Source of the DNA: Luteitalea pratensis
Lineage (GTDB): Bacteria; Acidobacteriota; Vicinamibacteria; Vicinamibacterales; Vicinamibacteraceae
Direction: 5' to 3'
NCBI RefSeq assembly: GCF_001618865.1
Contig: NZ_CP015136.1
Location: 4,871,001-4,935,000 of the forward strand
DNA length: 64,000 nt
Shown here: positions 47,135-55,582 of the stretch, piece after piece
Numbering within the stretch: position 1 is the stretch's first letter
Layout: every line of letters begins with the position of its first letter
The notes under the pieces: model-generated
The model's input: the letters and a program-made list of their open reading frames with translations, nothing else
What the model was told of the DNA's origin: nothing
Database searches by the model: none
Translations under genes and position numbers: made by a program

Positions 47135-47306
47135 GTCAGGACATGTCTTTCATGCGTGGCGAATTGCCTCTATGCAGAATCGCCCCGCTCACGCCCGGGG
47201 ACAGGTGCGCGTCACGTGTCCTGGCGAGGCGACACGAGCCGCGAGGCGAGACGACGATCCCATCGTTTTTGGCATGGCAGACTTGTTGCGTTGGGATGGG
47301 TATGTG

Positions 47307-47750
47307 ATGCCATTCCTTCGTATTGCCTCTGCTCTCTTGCTTGTCGCCGTCACGGTCGCGTGTTCGGCATCCTCATCAACTCCTACGTCGCCCACCGCAT
47401 CGGCCGGCTCCTCGGGCCTGACCGCGAGCCAGGTGTCTGGCACATGGACACTCGTCTCTCTTCAGCTCGAGGGCCAGGCAGCGCAAGCCGCGCCGCCTGG
47501 ATACACGCTCACCCTGAGTGATGGCCAGCTCTCGACGCGTGCCGACTGCAACACGTGCACGGGCCGCTACACCGTCGACGGCCAGACATTGACCGCCGGT
47601 CCCGTCCTGGCCTGCACCCGGGCCGCGTGCCCCACCATGGCGTTCGAATCTGCTTACACGTCTGCGCTGGGTGGAGAGAGCACGGCGACCATGTCAGGAA
47701 ACATTCTCGTCCTTGCGTCCTCGCGGGGCGTCCTTCGCTTCGGCCGGTAG
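47307..47750 (+). CDS. META-domain lipoprotein-like protein
   Basis: The 147-residue product starts with a signal sequence (FLRIASALLLVAVTVACSAS) whose cysteine may be lipidated, then a Ser/Thr-rich linker and a META domain: LTASQVSGTWTLVSLQLEG, YTLTLSDGQLSTRADCNTCT with GRYTV, and CPTMAFESAYTSAL. The N-T-C-T-G and C-P-T-M motifs match the META/HslJ family, whose members are envelope proteins linked to stress tolerance. The start at 47307 is chosen because the signal peptide begins there. Confidence 0.8.
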   Translation: MPFLRIASALLLVAVTVACSASSSTPTSPTASAGSSGLTASQVSGTWTLVSLQLEGQAAQAAPPGYTLTLSDGQLSTRADCNTCTGRYTVDGQTLTAGPVLACTRAACPTMAFESAYTSALGGESTATMSGNILVLASSRGVLRFGR

Positions 47751-47815
47751 CGCGAGCAGGCTCGGCCATGGCGCCACGCGGTATACTCCGCGGCGTTCAC
47801 GTCCGAGCCTTGACC

Positions 47816-49216
47816 ATGACCCACACCGACCGGCGACACTTTCTCAAGCAGGGCCTGCTGGGCACCGCCAGCGTGGCCGCTGGCACCATCGGCACGACCG
47901 CGCGGTCGTACGCCCAGGTTCGCGGCGCCAACGATCGCATCAACATGGCGGTCATCGGCATCCGCAACCAGGGCACCGTTCACCTCGAGAACCTGTGCCG
48001 GCTCAAGGACAGCCACAACGTCCAGATCCGCACGGTGTGCGACACCGACGAGCGATTGTTCGCCAAGGGCGTCGCGCTGGTGGAACAGAAGACCGGCACG
48101 AAGCCGGCCACCGAATGGGACCTGCACCGGGTCCTCGAAGACAAGTCCATCGACGCCGTCTCCATCGTCGTGCCGAACCATTGGCATGCGCTGGCCGCCG
48201 TGCTGGCCTGCCAGGCCGGCAAGCACGTCTACGTCGAGAAGCCCGCCTCCTACAACATCTGGGAGGGGCGCCGGATGATCGAGGCCGCACGCAAGTACGG
48301 CCGGCACATGCAGGTGGGCCTGAACAACCGCTCCTCGGTGAACGTGCGTGAAGCCATCGCCTTCATGCACGGGGGTGGCATCGGCCCACTGTTCATGGCC
48401 CGGTCGCTCTGCTTCAAGGCGCGCGACTCGTACGGAATGTCGAGCGACAGCGAACCGCCAGCCACTTTCCACTACGACCGCTGGCTCGGGCCGGCGCCGT
48501 GGCGTCCGTACAACGAAAAGCGCGGGCACTACAACTGGCACTGGTACTGGGACACCGGCAACGGCGATACCGGTAACACCGGCCCCCATCAGCTCGACAT
48601 CGCACGCTGGGGGCTCGCCAAGAACGAGCATCCGGTCTCGGTGTACTCGGCGGGCGGGCTGTACGGTTTCCGCCAGGACGATGGTGCGCCGACGCCGGCC
48701 AAGCACGTCTACGGCGACGTCGATACGTTCGGGCACGACAAGACGTCGCAGGAGACACCGAACACGCAAACGGCGACTTACACGTACGCCGACGGCACGC
48801 TGCTCGAGATGGAGACGCGCGGGCGCTACACCAACAACGAAGGCAGCCAGGGGCAGGAGGTCGGCAACCTCTTCTTCGGTACCGAAGGCTGGCTCGAGAT
48901 CAGTGGCGACACGTGGAAGGCGTTCCGCCGACGCGAGCGCGAGCCCTTTGCCGGCTCGAAAGGTGGCGACCGCGAGGGGAATCACTGGGCCAACTTCATC
49001 GAAGGCCTGCGCGCCGACAAGGACGACGCATTTCACGCCGACATCCACGAGGGGCACATGTCCACGTCCCTGTGTCACCTCGCCAACATCTCGTACCGGG
49101 TCGGTCGATCGCTGAAGTTCACGGGCCAGACCGAGCGCTTCGTCGACGCGCCGGACGCAGACGCGCTGCTGATCAGGACCTACCGCAAGCCATACGTGGT
49201 GCCCGAGACGGTGTAG
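47816..49216 (+). CDS. Tat-exported Gfo/Idh/MocA-family oxidoreductase
   Basis: The 466-residue product carries a twin-arginine signal (DRRHFLKQGLLGTASVAAGT) and then a Rossmann domain (INMAVIGIRNQGTVHLENL), VPNHWHALAAVLACQAGKHV and the catalytic-loop YVEKPASYN. The C-terminal domain has HYNWHWYWDTGNGDTGNTGP and QLDIARWGL. Such proteins use NAD(P) carried in during folded export to oxidise or reduce sugars and related polyols in the periplasm. The ATG at 47816 sits directly at the Tat motif; longer versions add unrelated sequence. A hairpin follows 29 bases after the stop. Confidence 0.9.
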   Translation: MTHTDRRHFLKQGLLGTASVAAGTIGTTARSYAQVRGANDRINMAVIGIRNQGTVHLENLCRLKDSHNVQIRTVCDTDERLFAKGVALVEQKTGTKPATEWDLHRVLEDKSIDAVSIVVPNHWHALAAVLACQAGKHVYVEKPASYNIWEGRRMIEAARKYGRHMQVGLNNRSSVNVREAIAFMHGGGIGPLFMARSLCFKARDSYGMSSDSEPPATFHYDRWLGPAPWRPYNEKRGHYNWHWYWDTGNGDTGNTGPHQLDIARWGLAKNEHPVSVYSAGGLYGFRQDDGAPTPAKHVYGDVDTFGHDKTSQETPNTQTATYTYADGTLLEMETRGRYTNNEGSQGQEVGNLFFGTEGWLEISGDTWKAFRRREREPFAGSKGGDREGNHWANFIEGLRADKDDAFHADIHEGHMSTSLCHLANISYRVGRSLKFTGQTERFVDAPDADALLIRTYRKPYVVPETV

Positions 49217-49244
49217 CCGGGGGGCGGGAATCCGTGGGGTGTAG

Positions 49245-49264
49245 CCGCGGGACTTGTCCCGCGG
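49245..49264 (+). terminator. Hairpin after the Gfo/Idh/MocA gene
   Basis: CCGCGGG (49245-49251) and CCCGCGG (49258-49264) pair perfectly around ACTTGT. It lies 29 bases after the stop at 49216. The same short palindrome could be part of a dispersed intergenic repeat. Confidence 0.45.
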
Positions 49265-49326
49265 GCAGCGCGCCGGACAAGCGCTGACGCGTAGCGGACG
49301 TCCGCATGCCGGAACATCCGTGACCG

Positions 49327-49372
49327 TCGACCTGACTTGTCCACCGTCGCCTTGGCGAAGGTGGAAGGTCGA
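49327..49372. repeat. Long imperfect palindrome
   Basis: TCGACCT (49327-49333) pairs with AGGTCGA (49366-49372); inside, TCCACC pairs with GGTGGA and TCGCC with GGCGA around a TT turn. The nested structure gives a cruciform-like element of 46 bases, probably a repeat unit of this genome rather than a simple terminator. Confidence 0.5.
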
Positions 49373-49422
49373 TGGCTACACGACAGGACGTAGGCGTCGA
49401 GCTTTTTAGGCACGTCCCACGC

Positions 49423-49443
49423 GGTAGGGCCCGCTCTCCGAGC
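49423..49443. repeat. 21-bp repeat, inverted copy
   Basis: This 21-base segment, beginning GGTAGGGCCCGCTC, is the exact reverse complement of 50073-50093. The two copies bracket the outer-membrane barrel gene. Confidence 0.75.
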
Positions 49444-49477
49444 GCGGCCGACGGGCATGGGTCAGCCAGCACGTCTC

Positions 49478-49984
49478 TCACGGAAACCGGATGCCGACCG
49501 TGACCGAGTACCGCACGTGCGGCTCCCACCCGATCGTGAATTCGGGCGCGATGAACACGTGCGAAGTGGCATTGATGCGGACGCCACCGCCCAGGATGAA
49601 GGCGCCCTCGGTCGAGCTGTACGACATGCCGGCGTAGTCGTCGCTGTGGATCATCCAGCCGCCGCCGGCCGTGACGAAGGGCGCCACCCGGGACCGCAGC
49701 GGCAGGATCCCGAACCTCGCAACTCCCACCAGGAACATGTCACGGTCGTCGCCTGGCCCGCGCATGTAGAGAATCTCCGGGCCAACGGCGATGTGGCGCG
49801 TCAGCACCCACTCGAGACCACCTCCGAAGGTGCTGTGGCCGAGGCGGCCCTCATCGAGAAAATCGGCGTGTCCCGCCGTGCCGGTGACGGCCGGTATGGC
49901 TGCCGACGTCTGCGCGCGTACGTGCACGGGCAGGATGAGGCAGACGATGGCGAGGGCGGCGTGGACGAGAACGTGGGCGCGCAT
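49478..49984 (-). CDS. Outer-membrane beta-barrel protein
   Basis: The 168-residue product has a signal peptide (VLVHAALAIVCLILPVHVRA, cleaved near VRA-Q) and alternating beta strands typical of a small eight-stranded barrel: STFGGGLEWVLTRHIAVGPE, MFLVGVARFGI, VAPFVTAGGGWMIH, AFILGGGVRINATSHVFIAP and the terminal VRYSVTVGIRFP, with the C-terminal aromatic near the end expected for BamA recognition. Function is unknown; OmpA/OmpW-like small barrels are the nearest shape. The ATG at 49984 marks the signal peptide. The gene is flanked by inverted 21-bp repeats. Confidence 0.75.
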   Translation of the reverse strand: MRAHVLVHAALAIVCLILPVHVRAQTSAAIPAVTGTAGHADFLDEGRLGHSTFGGGLEWVLTRHIAVGPEILYMRGPGDDRDMFLVGVARFGILPLRSRVAPFVTAGGGWMIHSDDYAGMSYSSTEGAFILGGGVRINATSHVFIAPEFTIGWEPHVRYSVTVGIRFP

Positions 49985-50072
49985 GAGCAGGTCTCCAACC
50001 GTAAAGGTGAAGACCGGGAGCAAATCGGCTCATGCGCCGGCCCGCTGGAACAGCGGGTCGCTACCTGGCCGT

Positions 50073-50113
50073 GCTCGGAGAGCGGGCCCTACCTACTGCT
50101 CGGAGAGCGGGCC
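50073..50113. repeat. 21-bp repeat, direct copy plus partial second copy
   Basis: GCTCGGAGAGCGGGCCCTAC with one more C (50073-50093) is followed by a partial copy at 50098-50113 (GCTCGGAGAGCGGGCC). The full copy is the exact reverse complement of 49423-49443. Confidence 0.75.
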
Positions 50114-50122
50114 TTACTTACT

Positions 50123-51097
50123 TCAGCGTGTCTGTGACAGGTGCGGCGCGAGCGTCGCGTGCAGCGCATCGTCGGTCGGTGGCTGCTGAACATCCTTGAA
50201 CAGGTACCAGCGCTCTTCGTGTGTCGCGGCTGCTCCGGGCGCCAGCAACACCAGCGCGCCGAGCGTCTCCAGTTCGACGAACGCACCGGCCGTGTAGGCC
50301 TCCGTGTTGACGCCGAAGTCCGGATACGTCGCCGTGTCCTGCCAGTCGTACCGCTTGACGAACAGCTGACCATTCCGGTGGTATGCCGCCCAGCCCTGCC
50401 GATTGGCAATACCCACCTTCTGCGAGCCGGCACGTGCGGCATCGGTGCGAAGCCGCAGGAACTTCGGGCCGATCTGCCAGCGAGGATCAGAGAGGTCCGT
50501 GTACGCCCACATCGTCATCGCCCGGACGGGCAACAGCGCATCGTCATGTGAGGCGTACGGTTCCTGCGGAAGGATGATCGTGCCGCCCGTGTTCATGATC
50601 GTGAGGCCCCAGGGAGACACCTGCACATCCCACAGGCTCCGGTTCACCAGTCGATGACCAACGGTGACGCCGGTCCCCGTGTCGGCCAGCGTCACGGTGA
50701 GGATCTTCTGGATACCTGTCCGCGGTTCGACCGTCTGCGTCAGCGTGACCGTGCGCCCGTTCACCTGCACGTCGACGGGGTCGTTGTCAGGCGAATAGCT
50801 GCGCGGCATGTGCTCCGGGGCGATCCACAGCCGGTGGCCGCCCCACGGCCGCCACACGCCGAGGTCGGTCTTGACGCTGGTCTCCGGCACCCAGCCGAGG
50901 AGGTTGTCGCCGCCAGGGAAACCGTAGCGGACGATCCGCGGGCCAATGGCGGTCGCCACGAGCACCTCGACGGTGCCATTGGTCAGCCGGACGCACTGCC
51001 CGTCGCCGGGACATGGAACGCGATCCACCTTCACCTCCGCCACCGCCGACGATGCGAGCGCGAGCGACGTGACGACCACGATGAGCAAGCTGCGCAT
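50123..51097 (-). CDS. Secreted DUF4380-like protein
   Basis: The 324-residue product has a signal peptide (LLIVVVTSLALASSAVA) and an all-beta body of the type seen in DUF4380 and aldose-epimerase-like proteins: RLTNGTVEVLVATAIGPRIV, GDNLLGWVPE, WRPWGGHRLWIAPEHMPRSY, HRLVNRSLWDVQVSPWGLTI and LETLGALVLLAPGAAATHEE. It probably binds a carbohydrate, but catalytic residues are not clear. Start at 51097 (second ATG) puts the signal peptide at the N-terminus. It is divergent from the Sua5 gene. Confidence 0.7.
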   Translation of the reverse strand: MRSLLIVVVTSLALASSAVAEVKVDRVPCPGDGQCVRLTNGTVEVLVATAIGPRIVRYGFPGGDNLLGWVPETSVKTDLGVWRPWGGHRLWIAPEHMPRSYSPDNDPVDVQVNGRTVTLTQTVEPRTGIQKILTVTLADTGTGVTVGHRLVNRSLWDVQVSPWGLTIMNTGGTIILPQEPYASHDDALLPVRAMTMWAYTDLSDPRWQIGPKFLRLRTDAARAGSQKVGIANRQGWAAYHRNGQLFVKRYDWQDTATYPDFGVNTEAYTAGAFVELETLGALVLLAPGAAATHEERWYLFKDVQQPPTDDALHATLAPHLSQTR

Positions 51098-51141
51098 GGC
51101 CGGGATCTTACTCATTCCTGGCCGCGACGTATCATCGCCGG

Positions 51142-52098
51142 ATGGTCGGCCCCGACGAGATCGCCGCTGCCGTCGCCGCGTTGCAGGCAGGTGACGTGAT
51201 CGGCCTGCCCACCGAGACGGTCTACGGCCTGGCCGGGGATGCCAGCAACCCGGTGGCGGTCGCTCGCATCTTCGCCATCAAGGGCCGCCCTTCGTCTCAT
51301 CCCGTGATCGTCCACCTGCCCGATGTCGCGCAGGTGCCGAGATGGGCACGCGAGACGCCGGCGGCCGCGACAGCGCTGATGCAGCGCTTCTGGCCCGGCC
51401 CACTGACAATCGTGCTGCCGCGCAGGGCATCGGTCTCTGCCGCGGTGACTGGCGGGCAGGACACGGTCGCCCTGCGCGTCCCTGCGCATCCGGTGGCGCG
51501 GCAGGTGTTGGACGCGTTTGGCGGTGGGCTCGCGGCACCATCGGCCAATCGCTACGGCCGGATCAGCCCGACGACGGCCGCACACGTACGGGCGGATCTC
51601 GGCAACGAGGTGCGCATCGTCCTGGACGGTGGCCCGTCGGAAGTTGGCCTCGAGTCGACGATCGTCGCGTGCATCGGGCAGCAGATCTCGATCCTTCGCC
51701 CTGGACGCGTCGGGGCCGAGGCGATCGAAGCCGTGGTGGGACCCGTCAGCGGTGCCTCACCGGTGGCGCCACGCGTGCCTGGCAGCGTTGCCTCCCACTA
51801 CGCGCCCCACACCCCTCTGGAGATCGTGGAGGCCGTGGCCCTCGACGACGCCGTGGCCGCGCACGCGCGAGCGGGCCGTCGCATCGCAGTGCTCGCTCCT
51901 GGAGAGAGGCCCAATCCTGCCGCCGCCTGGCGGTCTGCGGCCACCGATTCGGAAGGCTACGGCCGTGCGCTGTACGACCATCTGCGACGACTCGACGAGG
52001 TCGGCGCCGACGTCATCCTCGTCGTTCGGCCGCCCGATGGACCGGAGTGGTTGGCCATTCACGATCGCATCAGGCGCGCGGCGGCTCGTCCTCGTTGA
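51142..52098 (+). CDS. Threonylcarbamoyl-AMP synthase (Sua5/YrdC/TsaC)
   Basis: The 318-residue enzyme makes threonylcarbamoyl-AMP for the t6A modification of ANN-decoding tRNAs. Motifs are GLPTETVYGLAGDASNPVAV, RIFAIKGRPSSHPVIVHL, RFWPGPLTIVLPRR, VALRVPAHP and the Ser-Ala-Asn block LAAPSANRYGRISPTTAAHV, then EVGLESTIV. It has the Sua5-type C-terminal extension after the linker VPGSVASHYAPHTPLEIVEA, longer than the roughly 200-residue TsaC form. The ATG at 51142 starts directly at the domain. Confidence 0.9.
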   Translation: MVGPDEIAAAVAALQAGDVIGLPTETVYGLAGDASNPVAVARIFAIKGRPSSHPVIVHLPDVAQVPRWARETPAAATALMQRFWPGPLTIVLPRRASVSAAVTGGQDTVALRVPAHPVARQVLDAFGGGLAAPSANRYGRISPTTAAHVRADLGNEVRIVLDGGPSEVGLESTIVACIGQQISILRPGRVGAEAIEAVVGPVSGASPVAPRVPGSVASHYAPHTPLEIVEAVALDDAVAAHARAGRRIAVLAPGERPNPAAAWRSAATDSEGYGRALYDHLRRLDEVGADVILVVRPPDGPEWLAIHDRIRRAAARPR

Positions 52099-52130
52099 GG
52101 CGGCCCGCGCCTCCTCGGCTGCAGCCTGCC

Positions 52131-52165
52131 GTAGGCTGCAGGCCGTAGGCTGTAGGCCGCAGGCT
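52131..52165. repeat. Five tandem 7-bp units
   Basis: The units are GTAGGCT, GCAGGCC, GTAGGCT, GTAGGCC and GCAGGCT, consensus G(T/C)AGGC(T/C). The array ends 4 bases before the stop codon of the minus-strand hydrolase. Similar heptamer arrays with different unit sequence lie at 53245 and 58203. Confidence 0.8.
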
Positions 52166-52168
52166 ACG

Positions 52169-53113
52169 TCACTGCGCGGTGCTCGCCGTCGGATATGGGC
52201 CGACGCGATCCGCCGCCACGGGAGCGTCTGTGCCTATCTTCCGGTGAAGGAAGGCCAACTGGTCGGCGAAATGCGAAGGCGGCAGCCGATGGCCGGCCTC
52301 GTACCACTGCTTCTCCGCTCCCGCGGGCGCCAACGCATGGAACGCCTCGGCGACGTGTGGCAGCACGGCCTTGTCGGCGCGTCCATTCTGGAGGTATATC
52401 CGGTCGCCGAGCGCTCGCGGAAGGAAGACCTGACCAGAGATCGGCCGCATCGCCGCAACCCATGTCTCCCGCTCTGCGCCGGGCAGGTCCGACAACGGCG
52501 GCAGCCAACTGCCATCCGCGGCTGTGAAGTGCGCCACGAATCCGGCATCCCCGACCGCGAGGACGAACGCGCCCACGCGATCTTCAACGCCGGCAAGAAT
52601 CCCACCCATCGCGGCACCGTAGCTGCCGCCGATGAAGCCGAGCCTGGCCGGATCGACATCGTCACGTGCGACGAGCACGTCAACGGCGCGTCGCATGTCC
52701 ACGATGGTCTGGACCTGTTCGTCGGCATCGCGTGCAGTAAAAGTGATGGGGTCGTTCCGATCGCGCCGGGCAAACGCCGCATCGATGCCAATCACGACGG
52801 CACCCTTGCGGGCCACGAAGAGGGCACGCGGATCCATGTTGGCGGTGCTGCCCGGGGCACCGTGGGCCATGACGATGCCGGCCAGGCGGGTCGGCCTGGG
52901 CGCGGTCGGCACGAACAGCTTGCCTGTCACGCGTCCGCCCCGAGGGCTGTCGAAGCTGATGGCGTGCACCTCGATGGTGCCCTCGCGACGGACCAGTGTC
53001 GATTCGAGGCGAAGCGGTGTCCGGGAGTCGTAGTCGAACGGCGCGTCGTGATGGGCCACGGCCGGGCACGCGACGAGCGCCACTAGCAGGATGGAAAACG
53101 GCCAGGGAGTCAT
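52169..53113 (-). CDS. Secreted alpha/beta hydrolase (dienelactone-hydrolase-like)
   Basis: The 314-residue product has a signal peptide (FSILLVALVACPAVAHHDA), then an alpha/beta hydrolase domain: GIVMAHGAPGSTANM (oxyanion side), VVIGIDAAFARRDRNDPITF, RLGFIGGSYGAAMGGILAGV (nucleophile S164) and a C-terminal KQWYEAGHRLPPSHFADQL with the catalytic His. Substrate is unknown. The ATG at 53113 is chosen for the signal peptide. It diverges from the 598-residue membrane protein at 53296. Confidence 0.8.
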   Translation of the reverse strand: MTPWPFSILLVALVACPAVAHHDAPFDYDSRTPLRLESTLVRREGTIEVHAISFDSPRGGRVTGKLFVPTAPRPTRLAGIVMAHGAPGSTANMDPRALFVARKGAVVIGIDAAFARRDRNDPITFTARDADEQVQTIVDMRRAVDVLVARDDVDPARLGFIGGSYGAAMGGILAGVEDRVGAFVLAVGDAGFVAHFTAADGSWLPPLSDLPGAERETWVAAMRPISGQVFLPRALGDRIYLQNGRADKAVLPHVAEAFHALAPAGAEKQWYEAGHRLPPSHFADQLAFLHRKIGTDAPVAADRVGPYPTASTAQ

Positions 53114-53244
53114 GGCCGCAGAGACGAACAACCCGAACGCGTCGTTCGAAAGTGTCCGGGAACGGACGAAGTGACCGCTTTCGGTCGCTCGGCCGTTCGT
53201 CGCGGCTCGTGGTGTCGTTGACAGTACGGAAGCCGCCACGGCGC

Positions 53245-53293
53245 TTCCCGATTCCCGGTTCGCGATCCGCCGACTCCCGCCTCCCGACTCCCG
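53245..53293. repeat. Seven tandem 7-bp units
   Basis: TTCCCGA, TTCCCGG, TTCGCGA, TCCGCCG, ACTCCCG, CCTCCCG and ACTCCCG follow without gaps and end 2 bases before the ATG of the next gene, in the place where a ribosome binding site would be expected. Confidence 0.7.
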
Positions 53294-53295
53294 AA

Positions 53296-55092
53296 ATGGT
53301 GTCCTGGTTCACCTCCCTTGCCATCGCCCTGTTGACCGGCCTCGTCGCCCTGCTCGCCGGTGGGGTCGTCGCCGACTTGTGTGTCGGCTGGTACCGGATT
53401 TCTTCGTTCGAGGGCGCCTCCGGTTACTTCGTGATCCTGGTCGCCTTGCTGAGCGGCGGCGCCGGGGCGGTCGTCGGGTTACTGATCGCCCGTGCCGTGG
53501 CGGCAGTACCGGCGATGAACGCGCTCAAGACGGCGGGCCTCGCCGTGGTTGCCGTCCTGCTCGTGGCTGGAGGCGTGGCGGGCGCGGCGCGCCTGCTGGC
53601 CGACGTGCCGCCAGAACTCGATGGCGAGCGGTTGTTCCTTCTGGTCGAACTGCGCTGGCCCGGCAGCGCTCGCCCGCCAGGACTCGACCAGGGACCTGGC
53701 ATCGTCCGCCTCGGCACACTCAGCGGCTCGACGATGCGCCGCGAGGAGGCGGGGCCGCTCTTCCTGGAGGACGCGCGGCAGGAGCAGGGCCATTGGACAG
53801 TGCCTGGAGTGGTGGAGATCTTCACCACGCGCGGCACGCCCGTCCTGAACGTGTTCGTCGGCGACACACGAGTTGCGTCACTGCGACCGCCGCTGCGTCG
53901 GTACCCCCAGCGCGAAGATCTGGCGTGGAGCGAATGGCAGCAGGCCCTGCCGCTTGGGCAGGGGCCCGGCGTCGCTCCCGTCAGCTATCGCTTCCGCGTT
54001 TCCCGGAGGACGGCGCCGGCGCGAACACAGCAGGTTGGCCCATTCACCGTCCACACAATCGTCCGTGATTTCGCTCGATTCGGTGACATCGAGGCGATCG
54101 GGGCGGTCTCGACCTTCCACCTGCAGGACGCCGGGCGCGACCTGCTGGCCGATCGGCGCATCGAGGACGTGGCCATCGTCTCCACAAAGCCATGGGCGCT
54201 GCTGGTGAGGGATGGTGAGGGCTGCCGGCTCGTGAAGCAGGGTGAGGCTGCGGCCTCACCCTCGCCGTCGCAGCCGTGCGAGGTGGAGCCGCCTCCGCCG
54301 TCGCTGCTCACGCTCACGGCGACGGTCGGATCGGTGACGCCAACCCCAACCTCACCACGCATCCACGGCTGGCTGGACACGGTGACGTTCCGGGCGCCCG
54401 GCCTGTACATCGCGGGTGCGGCCCTGCTCGACACGCGCACACTTGTGCTTACGCCACACGGTTGGCCGACCGAGCCCGGCCGCCAGCAGGACGTACCGCC
54501 GCTTGCGCTGTCGCCAGACGAGCGCACCGTCGTGTGGTTCTCTCCCGGCAACGGCTACGACACTGCGCCAGTCATCGCCGCACGTCGGCTCGACACCGGC
54601 GGCACGGCCACCTTCCCCCTGGACCGTGCGCGGATGCGCTACCGAACCGCGCAACTGGACATGACCCCCGAGTGGTTCGCGCACCATTTCGAATGGTCCC
54701 GCGACGCCGATGGCATCGACGTGCTGCACGCCCGGCCGGACGCCGTGCCGCTGCCCTACCGTGGCGCCTTGTCCGAGGGTGGACCCGGTGCGTATCAGAC
54801 CTACCAGCTCTCGCCGGGTGGCCGCCCCCTGCGTGATGCCGTCTACGACATCCTCGTGAAGGAACTGCACGGGACACCGCGCGAGGAGGAACCCGCGACC
54901 GTCGACACGCCTCGCGTGGAGATCGATGGTGTCATCTACAGCGTGACGTTCAGCCGGGGTGGTGACACGGTGACCGTCACCACGTACAAGACCCGGCCAG
55001 AGGCCATGGCCCGCATGGCCGACCGCCTCGACGCCATCGTCGTCTCGGGTCGGCTGGACGGGTTGTTCACGCCTGATCCACCAGCACCCTGA
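53296..55092 (+). CDS. Membrane protein of unknown function, 598 residues
   Basis: Three hydrophobic helices occupy the first 100 residues (about 5-27, 45-66 and 78-98). The remaining 500 residues look like a beta-rich extracytoplasmic domain (IVRLGTLSGSTMRREEAGPL, PVLNVFVGDTRVASLRPPLR, LSPDERTVVWFSPGNGYDTA). A Pro-rich linker with several PSPSQP-like residues lies near 340. No family is recognised. The ATG at 53296 has no ribosome binding site because the heptamer array occupies that place, so translation may be leaderless or weak, or the start may be further in. Confidence 0.6.
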   Translation: MVSWFTSLAIALLTGLVALLAGGVVADLCVGWYRISSFEGASGYFVILVALLSGGAGAVVGLLIARAVAAVPAMNALKTAGLAVVAVLLVAGGVAGAARLLADVPPELDGERLFLLVELRWPGSARPPGLDQGPGIVRLGTLSGSTMRREEAGPLFLEDARQEQGHWTVPGVVEIFTTRGTPVLNVFVGDTRVASLRPPLRRYPQREDLAWSEWQQALPLGQGPGVAPVSYRFRVSRRTAPARTQQVGPFTVHTIVRDFARFGDIEAIGAVSTFHLQDAGRDLLADRRIEDVAIVSTKPWALLVRDGEGCRLVKQGEAAASPSPSQPCEVEPPPPSLLTLTATVGSVTPTPTSPRIHGWLDTVTFRAPGLYIAGAALLDTRTLVLTPHGWPTEPGRQQDVPPLALSPDERTVVWFSPGNGYDTAPVIAARRLDTGGTATFPLDRARMRYRTAQLDMTPEWFAHHFEWSRDADGIDVLHARPDAVPLPYRGALSEGGPGAYQTYQLSPGGRPLRDAVYDILVKELHGTPREEEPATVDTPRVEIDGVIYSVTFSRGGDTVTVTTYKTRPEAMARMADRLDAIVVSGRLDGLFTPDPPAP

Positions 55093-55200
55093 GGTCGAGT
55101 CGCACCCTGCCGTCGCCATCCCGGCCCTGCCCTCGTCCCGTCCAGCTTCCTGGTGAGCACGCCTGCGTACGGAACCCCGGGCCGGCCAACTACGTCTTGC

Positions 55201-55230
55201 ATGGATATATCGGAGTACGATACATACCAT
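55201..55230. promoter_or_regulatory. Palindromic operator over the PadR start codon
   Basis: ATGGATATATCG (55201-55212) and CGATACATACCAT (55218-55230) form an inverted repeat with one bulge and one mismatch around a 5-base centre. The right arm overlaps the PadR ATG (55229-55231). A -10-like TACGAT (55216-55221) sits inside. This fits autorepression by the PadR protein. Confidence 0.55.
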
Positions 55231-55582
55231 GCCCATGTCCCGCTCCACGCCACCGGACGTCAATTCCCTGCGGCCACTGCCGCCGGCGGTGTTCCACATC
55301 CTGGTCTCGCTTGCGGCTCGAGACGCGCATGGGTACGCGATCATGCAGGAAGTGGCCGATCGCGCCGGCGTGCGACTCGGACCGGGCACGCTCTACACGA
55401 CCATCCGGCGACTGCTCGAGCAGGGACTCGTGGCGGAACGGCGATCGGCGCTTGGTGACGACAACGACGACCCACGGCGCCGCTACTACCGGCTGACCGC
55501 GTATGGGCGCGCTGCGGCACGAGCCGAAGCAGCCAGGCTGAGCGATCTGGTGCGCCAGGCACGCACCCTGGGGCTGGCATGA
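55229..55582 (+). CDS. PadR family transcriptional regulator
   Basis: The 117-residue product is the short PadR type: VFHILVSLAARDAHGYAIMQ, LGPGTLYTTIRRLLEQGLVA (winged helix) and a basic, helical C-terminus after DDPRRRYYRLTAYGRAAARA. Such regulators pair with ADOP permeases in this phylum and usually repress their own operon in response to small molecules. The ATG at 55229 overlaps the right arm of the operator, and the next ATG at 55235 is an alternative. The stop overlaps the ADOP start (ATGA at 55579-55582). Confidence 0.9.
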   Translation: MPMSRSTPPDVNSLRPLPPAVFHILVSLAARDAHGYAIMQEVADRAGVRLGPGTLYTTIRRLLEQGLVAERRSALGDDNDDPRRRYYRLTAYGRAAARAEAARLSDLVRQARTLGLA

